64,000 nt of DNA, from assembly GCA_019414345.1 (NCBI GenBank), contig DXMF01000048.1:60009-124008 (forward strand), read 5' to 3'. A model generated the notes under the pieces. The model searched no databases. It was not told the origin of the DNA and saw nothing but the letters and a program-made list of their open reading frames with translations. The position numbers were made by a program, and so were the translations under genes. Positions 57,471 to 64,000 of the stretch are shown here, piece by piece; within the stretch, counting starts at the first letter, position 1; every line of letters starts with the position of its first letter. This DNA comes from Collinsella sp. GTDB lineage: Bacteria > Actinomycetota > Coriobacteriia > Coriobacteriales > Coriobacteriaceae.

Positions 57471-60353
57471 ATGACGCTACTGTATTTCCTTACCCTGTTT
57501 CCGCTGGTACCGGCGCTGGGCATGCTGCTCGCGCGCGGTGACCGCGCCCGCGATGCGGTGGGGCTCATAGGTTCCGGCATGATTATGGCGGTGACAGTTG
57601 TAGTCGCCGTTATGTTTTTTGGCACGGGTCCGCAGAGCTTTGAGGTTGCCCCCGGCACCTCGCATGTGCTCTCGATCATCAGCTCCGCCATCGACGTGAT
57701 TCTGTGCGCCGTTATCCTGTACAACGCGTTCAAATATGGGAACGCGCTCACAACGGTACTCGGCATAGTCCAGCTGGTGGGCTCGCTCGCCTTTGCAGCC
57801 ATGACGCTGCCCGCGGCCGAAGCCGTCACGGCGACGCCGCTCTACCTAGACTACATGAGCGTGATCATGGTCCTCGCCGTCGGCATTGTCGGCAGCCTAA
57901 TCTGCGTGTATGCCTTGGGCTACATGAAGGACTTCCAAGCGCACGATGAGCACGAGGCTGCGCTGCGCGGGCAGACCGCGCCCGACCGACGCCCGCAGTT
58001 CCTGGCGCTCATGTTCCTGTTCCTCTCGGCCATGTTCGTCATCGTGACAAGCGACAACCTTGAGTGGCTGTTCTGTGGCTGGGAAATCACCACCGTGTGC
58101 TCGTTCCTCATGATTGGCTACACGCGCACGCCCGAGGCCATAAAAAACGCTTTCACCCAGATCATCCTCAACATGCTGGGCGGCATCGCGTTTTTGGCCG
58201 GACTCATGTACCTGCACGTTAACGGCATGCCGCTGACCATCTCGGGCATGATCGAGCTTTCCGGCGCCGGAACCGCGCAATCCGCGCTGCTGGTGATGCC
58301 GGTCGTTCTGCTGTCGCTCGCCGCACTCACCAAGGCCGCGCAGATGCCGTTTCACACTTGGCTGTTGGGTGCCATGGTTGCCCCCACGCCCACGAGCGCC
58401 CTGCTGCACTCGTCAACCATGGTCAAAGCCGGCGTGTTCCTGATGGTCAAGCTGAGCCCGCTCTATGCCATCTATCCCGTGACTGGCTTTATGGTCACGA
58501 GTGTGGGTGCCATCACGTTTTTGCTCGCTGCCCTCATGGCCATCTCGCAGAGCAATGCCAAGCGCGTGCTCGCGTTCTCCACCATTTCCAACTTGGGCCT
58601 CATCAGTGCCTGCTTGGGTGTCGGCGCGCCCGAGGCCGTATGGGCGGCCATCTTCCTGATCCTGTTCCACACGGTGGCCAAGTCGCTGCTGTTCCTGTGC
58701 GTGGGCACGGCCGAGCATCATATCGGCAGCCGCAATATCGAGGACATGGACGGCATGTTCAGCCGCATGCCGCACCTGACGCGCCTGATGATGCTGGGCA
58801 TTATGGGCATGTTCGTGGCCCCGTTTGGCATGCTCGTGTCCAAGTGGGGCGCCCTGGTGGCGTTTGCCCAGACCGGCAACGTGCTCATGATCATGGTGCT
58901 TGCCTTTGGCTCGGCCGCGACGTTTTTCTTCTGGGGCAAGTGGCTTGCCAAGCTTTCGGGCGTCGACCCCACGGCTCAAAACGTTGAGGTCAATGTCCAT
59001 AAGACCGAATGGATGGCCCTCAACACCATCGCCGCGCTGCTGATTCTGTGCTGCGTGGCGTTCCCGGTTATCTCGAGCGGCCTGGTGTCGCCTTACTTGG
59101 CCATGGTGTTTGGCCGCGTGCCGTACGTTATTGGCAAGGACGCCATGTATCTGATGGTGGTTATCGTGGCGTTTATCGCCGTGGTGCTGCTGACTTCATT
59201 CCGCGTGAGCAACAAACCGCACGTAAACGTATATCTTTCGGGTGTGGGAACCGACAATTACCGCCATTTCCGCGGCTCGATGGGACACGAGGTGAAGGCC
59301 GAAAAGCGCAATTGGTACTCGGAGGACGCCCTTGGCGAGAAGCGTATTGGCCCCGCGGGTAGCGTCGTGTGCTGCAGCATTATCTTGTTTGCGCTGCTGT
59401 GTTGCGCGTGGATTGGGCCCGAGAGACTTGCCATGAGTGCGCCCTCGGTGCTGCGCGGTAAGTATTTTGAAGGTTCGGGCGTCGTGGGCATCTTCATAGG
59501 CACCGTGGCGTTTGCCCTGCTGGCACCGTTTGTGGGCGGCCTGATCGACGGCGCTGACCGCAAACTTTCGGCTCGCATGCAGGGCCGCGTGGGACCGCGT
59601 CTGCTGCAACCGTTCTACGATGTGGCCAAGCTGCTGCGCAAGGCTCCTGCCAGCGTAAACACCATGGACGATACCTACATGGCGTGTGCGCTCATCTTCA
59701 CCGTCGTGGGTGGCGGCATCTTTGTGTCGGGCTCCAACACGCTGCTGTGCGCCTTTATGGTGACGCTCGCCGCGATCTTTGTGGTGTTGGCGTCCGCCTC
59801 GACGCAAAGCCCGTTTGCCCAGGTCGGCGCCGACCGCGAGCTGCTGCAGGTTATGAGTTACGAGCCCGCCGTTCTGCTGATGAGCGTGGGCCTGTATCTT
59901 GCCACCGACAGCTTTGATTCCATCGCCGTGACCGGGCAGTCGGCGCCCATCATCGTGTACAGTGCGCCCATTTTCCTCGCGCTGCTTGCGGTGCTCACCA
60001 TCAAGCTACGCAAGTCGCCGTTTGACCTTTCGTACTCGCATCACGCGCATCAGGAGATTGTCCAGGGCGTCGCCACCGAGATGAGCGGCAGCACGCTGGC
60101 CAAGATGACCCTTATGCACTGGTGCGAGACCGTGCTGTTTTTGATGTGGGTGGGCATGTTCTTTGTTTGGGACAACCCGGTGAGCTGGGTGGTTGCCCTG
60201 GTCGTGATGGTCGCGACGTATTATGTCGAGGTGCTGATCGACAACACCTTCGCGCGCAGCACCTGGCGCAGCTGCTTTAAGCTCGGCTGGGGCGTGGCGC
60301 TGGTGTTTGGCCTGCTCAACCTTATGCCCATCCTCGTTGACGTGTTTATTTAG
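57471..60353 (+). CDS. Ech hydrogenase EchA-EchB fusion membrane subunit
   Basis: The 960-aa membrane protein begins the operon. Residues 1-640 are a proton/sodium antiporter-like NuoL/EchA domain: LYLDYMSVIMVLAVGIVGSLICVYALGYMKDF, DNLEWLFCGWEITTVCSFLMIG and AAQMPFHTWLLGAMVAPTPTSALLHSSTMVKAGVFLM. Residues 670-960 are NuoH/EchB-like: GRVGPRLLQPFYDVAKLLRK, FAQVGADRELLQVMSYEPAVLLM and KSPFDLSYSHHAHQEIVQG. In known Ech enzymes these are two genes. The protein would carry ion pumping and anchor the soluble arm. GGGGGAG precedes the ATG. Confidence 0.93.
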   Translation: MTLLYFLTLFPLVPALGMLLARGDRARDAVGLIGSGMIMAVTVVVAVMFFGTGPQSFEVAPGTSHVLSIISSAIDVILCAVILYNAFKYGNALTTVLGIVQLVGSLAFAAMTLPAAEAVTATPLYLDYMSVIMVLAVGIVGSLICVYALGYMKDFQAHDEHEAALRGQTAPDRRPQFLALMFLFLSAMFVIVTSDNLEWLFCGWEITTVCSFLMIGYTRTPEAIKNAFTQIILNMLGGIAFLAGLMYLHVNGMPLTISGMIELSGAGTAQSALLVMPVVLLSLAALTKAAQMPFHTWLLGAMVAPTPTSALLHSSTMVKAGVFLMVKLSPLYAIYPVTGFMVTSVGAITFLLAALMAISQSNAKRVLAFSTISNLGLISACLGVGAPEAVWAAIFLILFHTVAKSLLFLCVGTAEHHIGSRNIEDMDGMFSRMPHLTRLMMLGIMGMFVAPFGMLVSKWGALVAFAQTGNVLMIMVLAFGSAATFFFWGKWLAKLSGVDPTAQNVEVNVHKTEWMALNTIAALLILCCVAFPVISSGLVSPYLAMVFGRVPYVIGKDAMYLMVVIVAFIAVVLLTSFRVSNKPHVNVYLSGVGTDNYRHFRGSMGHEVKAEKRNWYSEDALGEKRIGPAGSVVCCSIILFALLCCAWIGPERLAMSAPSVLRGKYFEGSGVVGIFIGTVAFALLAPFVGGLIDGADRKLSARMQGRVGPRLLQPFYDVAKLLRKAPASVNTMDDTYMACALIFTVVGGGIFVSGSNTLLCAFMVTLAAIFVVLASASTQSPFAQVGADRELLQVMSYEPAVLLMSVGLYLATDSFDSIAVTGQSAPIIVYSAPIFLALLAVLTIKLRKSPFDLSYSHHAHQEIVQGVATEMSGSTLAKMTLMHWCETVLFLMWVGMFFVWDNPVSWVVALVVMVATYYVEVLIDNTFARSTWRSCFKLGWGVALVFGLLNLMPILVDVFI

Positions 60354-60365
60354 GAGGCGGCATCC

Positions 60366-60986
60366 ATGGATCATAAAATGTCGCGCTCGCCGTGGGTTAT
60401 TCATTACGACGGCTCGAGCTGCAACGGATGCGATATCGAGGTGCTGGCCTCGCTCACCCCGCTGTTTGATGCGGAGCGTTTTGGTGTGGTCAACACCGGC
60501 AACCCCAAGCATGCGGACATCTTTTTGGTGACGGGGTCGGTCAATGCCCAGAACCTGCCCGTCGTGCGCCAGATCTACAGCCAGATGCTCGAGCCCAAGT
60601 GCGTGGTGGCGTGCGGCATTTGCGCGTGTTCGGGCGGCGTATTCCGCGATGCCTATAACGTGATCGGCGGCGTGGACCGCGCGATTCCCGTGGACGTGTA
60701 TGCGCCCGGGTGCGCCATTCGTCCCGAGACCGTGATCGATGCCATCGTGGAGGCGTGCGGCATCCTTGATCAGAAGGAGGCCGTGATGCGCGCCGGCGGT
60801 GACCCGCTTACCGTGGGCGGCGCTGCTACCTGGGATGGCGGCGTCGAGTTGGGCGAGGACGGGTTCGTGGCTGCAGCTGGGGCCGGGGCTGACGGTGCCG
60901 GTGACGCGCCTGCCGAGAAACCCGCAGCGCCTGCCGCTGGTGACGCACCTGCTGAGACGCCCGTCGCTGCAAAGGAGGCCGAGTAA
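60366..60986 (+). CDS. echC: Ech hydrogenase small subunit
   Basis: The 206-aa protein is the iron-sulfur small subunit, related to NuoB. The proximal [4Fe-4S] ligands are in SSCNGCDIE (Cys19, Cys22), CGICACSGG and YAPGCAIRPE. The core ends near residue 145. An Ala/Pro/Asp/Gly-rich tail of about 60 residues is unusual. TAGGAGG at the end of the previous gene serves as the ribosome site. The stop codon overlaps echD by one base. Confidence 0.93.
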   Translation: MDHKMSRSPWVIHYDGSSCNGCDIEVLASLTPLFDAERFGVVNTGNPKHADIFLVTGSVNAQNLPVVRQIYSQMLEPKCVVACGICACSGGVFRDAYNVIGGVDRAIPVDVYAPGCAIRPETVIDAIVEACGILDQKEAVMRAGGDPLTVGGAATWDGGVELGEDGFVAAAGAGADGAGDAPAEKPAAPAAGDAPAETPVAAKEAE

Positions 60987-61705
60987 TGCAAAAGGCTATC
61001 TATACCACCGTCGGGCTCGACGAGCTCCTGCCGCATGTGCAGGCGCTCAAGGGCGTCGGCGCGCGCTTTGTGCAAATGCACGCCGAGCGCTGTGTGGACG
61101 ACGGATCGTATCGCCTGGTCTATACGTTTATCAACGTCCGTGCTGCTCAGGAGCAGATTGCGCAGGACGGCAGCTATGCGATCGAGAACCTGGTGGTTGA
61201 GGGAATTAATCAGTACCAGGAGATTCCGTCCATCAGCTCGTACTATCCGGCAGTATTCCCGTTTGAAAACGAAGCGCACGACCTGTTTGGTCTTGCCATT
61301 ACCGATATGCAGATTGACTTTAAGGGCTTTTTCTACCAGGTCTCGACTGCCGAGCCCATGAGCGTTATCACGCCCGAGGTGAAGGCCGCGCGCGAGAAAG
61401 CCATGAAGGTCCGTGCCGCTGCCGAGGCCAAGGCGCGCAAGCCCGCGGCCGAGAAGGCTGCTACTGCCACGGCCGCTGCGGGGGAGGGCACTGCGGGCGC
61501 TGGCGATGCTGCGGGCGCTGCCGTCGCTCAGCCCGCTGCGGCTGCCGGCTCCGATGCTCAGCACGATGAAACTGCTGCGAAGGCCGCGCTCAAGGCTGCC
61601 GAGATGGAGGCAAAGCTCGCCGCCATGGATCCCGAGAAAGCGGCCAAGGTCCGCGCGGCGCTTGCCGCCAAGGCCGCCCGCGACAAGCAGAAAAAGGAGG
61701 CGTAA
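60986..61705 (+). CDS. echD: Ech hydrogenase NuoC-like subunit
   Basis: The 239-aa protein has a NuoC/30-kDa-like domain in residues 1-125, with YRLVYTFINVR and the motif FPFENEAHDLFGLAITDMQIDFKGFFYQV, which matches the ERE-x-DLFG-type segment of the family. The remaining 115 residues are Ala/Lys/Glu-rich and probably helical, with no similarity to EchD. The tail composition recalls that of the small subunit. It starts inside the echC stop codon. Confidence 0.88.
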   Translation: MQKAIYTTVGLDELLPHVQALKGVGARFVQMHAERCVDDGSYRLVYTFINVRAAQEQIAQDGSYAIENLVVEGINQYQEIPSISSYYPAVFPFENEAHDLFGLAITDMQIDFKGFFYQVSTAEPMSVITPEVKAAREKAMKVRAAAEAKARKPAAEKAATATAAAGEGTAGAGDAAGAAVAQPAAAAGSDAQHDETAAKAALKAAEMEAKLAAMDPEKAAKVRAALAAKAARDKQKKEA

Positions 61706-61710
61706 GGTCC

Positions 61711-62799
61711 ATGGCACATCGCTCCGTTATTCCGTTTGGCCCGCAGCACCCGGTGCTGCCCGAGCCGCTTCATCTGGACCTGGTAATCGAGGACGACCGC
61801 GTCATCGAGGCAATTCCGCAGATCGGCTTTGTGCACCGCGGGCTCGAGAAGCTCACCGAAAAGCGCGACATGCACCAGTTTGGCTACATCGCCGAGCGCA
61901 TCTGTGGCATCTGCGCCGTGGGCCACAGCTACGGTTATGCCAGCGCCTGCGAGCGCATGCTCGACATCGAGGTGCCCGGCCGCGTGCAGTATATCCGCAC
62001 CATTTTGCACGAGCTTTCGCGTATTCATTCGCACCTGTTGTGGCTGGGTCTGCTCGCCGACGCCTTTGGCTTCGAGGCACTGTTCTATCGTTCGTGGACC
62101 CTGCGCGAGCAGATTCTCAAGATCTTCGAGAGCACGTGCGGTGGCCGCGTGATTCTGTCGATTAACGAGATCGGCGGCCTTAAGCACGATATCGAGGACT
62201 CCGAGCTGGCCGGAATTGTCCAGACGCTCGATGCCATGCGTCCCGACTACGAGGCCCTGGTGCATACGTTTTTGGACGATGACAGCTGCGGCGAGCGCTT
62301 GCATGGCGTGGGTGTGATCAGCAAGAAAGATGCGCTGGATCTGTCGATGGTCGGCCCGTTTGGGCGCGCCTCGGGCGTGGATTACGACGTGCGCATGTTT
62401 GACGACGGTGCCTATGCGGATCTGGTTGCGTTTGAGCCCATCGTTGCTACCGATGGCGATTGCTATGCCCGCTGCCAGGTGCGCTGTGCCGAGGTCACGC
62501 AGGCCATGGACATCATTAAGGAGCTTGTGGGCAAGATTCCGCACGACGGGATAGGCGGGCGCACCAAGCTTACACCGGCCGACGGCGCACGCGGCGAGGT
62601 TGTGATTGAGCAGCCGCGCGGCGAGGCGTATTACTATGTGCGCGGTAACGGCACCAAGAACCTGGACCGCTTCCGCGTGCGCACGCCGACGTCGCAGAAC
62701 CTGGCGGGTCTGACACATGCGCTGCAGGGCGTGCTCCTTGCCAACGTGCCCATGATTATCCTGACCATCGACCCCTGCATTAGCTGCACGGAAAGGTAG
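61711..62799 (+). CDS. echE: Ech hydrogenase large (NiFe) subunit
   Basis: The 362-aa protein is the catalytic subunit, related to NuoD. RICGIC (Cys65, Cys68) and DPCISC near the end (Cys356, Cys359) are the four ligands of the NiFe site. FGPQHPVLPEPLHLDL and ELSRIHSHLLWLGL are typical group 4 segments. The tail after DPCISC is TER, only three residues, so the protein may not need protease processing as in other group 4 hydrogenases with short ends (inference). The maturation genes hyp are not in the window. Confidence 0.95.
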   Translation: MAHRSVIPFGPQHPVLPEPLHLDLVIEDDRVIEAIPQIGFVHRGLEKLTEKRDMHQFGYIAERICGICAVGHSYGYASACERMLDIEVPGRVQYIRTILHELSRIHSHLLWLGLLADAFGFEALFYRSWTLREQILKIFESTCGGRVILSINEIGGLKHDIEDSELAGIVQTLDAMRPDYEALVHTFLDDDSCGERLHGVGVISKKDALDLSMVGPFGRASGVDYDVRMFDDGAYADLVAFEPIVATDGDCYARCQVRCAEVTQAMDIIKELVGKIPHDGIGGRTKLTPADGARGEVVIEQPRGEAYYYVRGNGTKNLDRFRVRTPTSQNLAGLTHALQGVLLANVPMIILTIDPCISCTER

Positions 62800-62806
62800 G
62801 CGCGGC

Positions 62807-63148
62807 ATGAGTTTACTGACATTTGCCAAGACGGCCTTAGGTTCTATGGTCAAGCAGCCGGTCACGGTGCGCTATCCGCAGGAGAAGCTGACGGCACCCG
62901 AGCGCTTGCGCGGGCATATCGTCAACGACATGGACGTGTGCATCTGCTGCGGCATGTGCGCGCGCCGCTGCCCGGCGGGCGCGCTCGCGGTCGATCGCAA
63001 GGGCGGTACCTGGTCGATCGACCCGTACGCTTGCGTGGTGTGCGGCGAGTGCATCGAGAGCTGTCCTAAACACTGCCTGACTATGGACACTGCCCGCACT
63101 CCAGTCGCGGCGGACAAGACTCCCACGGTAGAAACCAAGCCGGAGTAA
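62807..63148 (+). CDS. echF: Ech hydrogenase ferredoxin-like subunit
   Basis: The 113-aa protein has two [4Fe-4S] motifs, CICCGMCARRCP and CVVCGECIESCP, as in NuoI/EchF. It connects ferredoxin to the small subunit. The gene starts 7 bases after echE and ends the operon. Together the five genes give a complete Ech set (A-B, C, D, E, F), in the usual order. Confidence 0.93.
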   Translation: MSLLTFAKTALGSMVKQPVTVRYPQEKLTAPERLRGHIVNDMDVCICCGMCARRCPAGALAVDRKGGTWSIDPYACVVCGECIESCPKHCLTMDTARTPVAADKTPTVETKPE

Positions 63149-63169
63149 CGCTGGGATAGAACTGGAATA

Positions 63170-63203
63170 GGGGCCGGTGGGGCAATTTTGCCCCACCGGC
63201 CCC
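63170..63203 (+). terminator. Hairpin after the ech operon
   Basis: GGGGCCGGTGGGGCAA and TTGCCCCACCGGCCCC pair perfectly. No T-run follows, so it may protect the 3' end rather than stop transcription. Confidence 0.6.
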
Positions 63204-63234
63204 GCACTTAAACGCGCGGTTGGGCCGCCACGAA

Positions 63235-63397
63235 CAAAACTATGCCGGATTACGGGGCTGGATAGCGGACCCTCGGCCATACCGAAAATCGCAAAAACAA
63301 AACCGCAGGTAGATAGCCTGCCGTTTTTCAAAAAATGAGGGTATGGATGAGGGTCCCGACTTTAGCCCCGTAATCCGGCATAGTTTTGAAATGGCAC
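63235..63397. repeat. ACTATGCCGG inverted-repeat element, copy 2
   Basis: Ends CAAAACTATGCCGG and its complement bound about 163 bases. An inner dyad GGACCCTC/GAGGGTCC and a CCGCAGG/CCTGCCG hairpin lie inside. It follows the ech operon. Confidence 0.75.
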
Positions 63398-63422
63398 CAT
63401 ATCCGTAACAGCCCTTGATCTC

Positions 63423-63556
63423 CCGGGGACGGAGGAAAACGGGTCATTTTGGCCTTGCGAGGGCTGCCACGTGACCCGTTTGCCACGAAATGGGCCCATC
63501 TACTACGTTTAGGCTGCTACCCTCAACCATGGCGAACAACGCAAAAACAAAACCGA
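63423..63556. repeat. CTACTACGTTT element, half copy
   Basis: It reads CCGGGGACGGAGGAAAACG, then TCATTTTGG, CACGTGACCC, CCACGAAA, GCCCATCTACTACGTTT and CCCTCAACCA. This is the complement, at about 80 percent by eye, of 48430-48560. As at 48 kb it lies next to an ACTATGCCGG element. Confidence 0.7.
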
Positions 63557-63571
63557 CGCTCCTATAAGTTG

Positions 63572-64000
63572 TCAAGAGGCAGTTTGCGGGAGCGTTCTCT
63601 CCAATGCGCACAGGAGCTCGTAATACCTCCTCTCCAGTTTCGTCGACCGCCGTTTCCCCCGTTCCAAGTGCCCGAGTGTGGCTGCGGACAGGCCGAGCTC
63701 CGCGGCGGCTTTCTTCTGAGTCACCCGCATCGCCTTGCGCATCTTCGCGAGCTCGGGGCCTTCCGGCGCGGCGCCGTCGGGGTTCGGGTCCATGAGCACG
63801 TGGTACACCTCCCGCGCTATGTAGCGCTTCAGGCAGCGGACCGCCTCCCGCCGGGACTTCCCCTCGGAGGTCCGCCTCGCCACGTACCTCCTCGTCCTCT
63901 CGTCGTACGCCATGCGCTTGATCGCGATCTCGTAGAGCGCCCAGTTGTTAGCGTCAATATATTTTTCACCATTTTCACCAACGTATTTTCGCCAATCGCG
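63572..64000 (-). CDS. Probable IS110-type transposase end fused to an HTH domain (partial)
   Basis: The frame stays open to the window edge, so the start lies outside. The part seen, including NNWALYEIAIKRMAYDERTRRYVARR and GKSRREAVRCLKRYIAREVYHVL, follows the C-terminal pattern of IS110/IS1111 transposases. The last 65 residues are a Cro/C1-type helix-turn-helix: ELAKMRKAMRVTQKKAAAELGLSAATLGHLERGK. IS110 transposases normally do not carry such a domain. An alternative is a short regulator starting at ATG 63913 (113 aa). The DNA beyond 63940 is more AT-rich than its flanks. Confidence 0.5.
   Translation of the reverse strand, partial: RDWRKYVGENGEKYIDANNWALYEIAIKRMAYDERTRRYVARRTSEGKSRREAVRCLKRYIAREVYHVLMDPNPDGAAPEGPELAKMRKAMRVTQKKAAAELGLSAATLGHLERGKRRSTKLERRYYELLCALERTLPQTAS

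Overview
The window is high-GC bacterial DNA that reads as a chromosome segment of a gut actinobacterium of the class Coriobacteriia, most likely a Collinsella. The signs are a membrane-embedded LuxR regulator, an LAxTG-type surface protein, a group 4 Ech hydrogenase, a CmpB-type membrane protein and a very high density of small intergenic palindromes. The genus is inferred from gene content, not from a marker gene.

Layout. 0-6.5 kb: purA, purD, a NUDIX hydrolase, an ABC exporter half-transporter and a membrane protein. 6.6-11.4 kb: carA-carB behind a probable PyrR-binding hairpin. 11.8-13.9 kb: purE, a class B sortase and a MoaE-like protein. 13.9-19.6 kb: a CmpB-family membrane protein, then purF, purM-purN and an orphan PTS IIA. 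19.8-25.7 kb: a membrane-anchored parvulin, YqeY, a polar amino-acid ABC importer (ATPase, lipoprotein, two permeases) and a cytidylate-kinase-like protein. 25.8-36.8 kb: a membrane LuxR regulator divergent from two large secreted surface proteins, each preceded by a similar palindrome and followed by a duplicated array of palindromes. 36.8-44.6 kb (minus strand): NfnA/NfnB transhydrogenase, Pth, a DUF559-like protein flanked by two 205-bp inverted-repeat elements, Prs and GlmU. 44.8-48 kb: an ECF vitamin-type transporter (T, fused A-A', S). 48.6-53.6 kb: exonuclease III, sirtuin, FolP-FolK fusion, BirA-like ligase, CoaX. 53.8 kb: initiator tRNA. 54.4-56.4 kb: an old-yellow-enzyme/FAD reductase. 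57.5-63.1 kb: a complete energy-converting Ech [NiFe] hydrogenase operon with EchA and EchB fused. 63.6-64 kb: the C-terminal part of a probable IS110-type transposase joined to an HTH domain.

How it fits together. PurF, PurD, PurN, PurM, PurE and PurA cover most of the route from PRPP to AMP, Prs supplies PRPP, and CarAB supplies carbamoyl phosphate. Nfn and Ech exchange electrons between ferredoxin, NAD(P)H and H2, which suits an anaerobic fermenter.

The most unusual content is non-coding. (1) Two copies of an about 153-bp element have the same single-stranded landmarks but different, still complementary stems, suggesting a structured RNA or DNA. (2) Three arrays of palindromes have an 80-bp period. 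(3) A family of hairpins carries a GGGACAGG-type segment inside varying stems. (4) A palindromic element appears to lie in frame inside the ECF ATPase gene.
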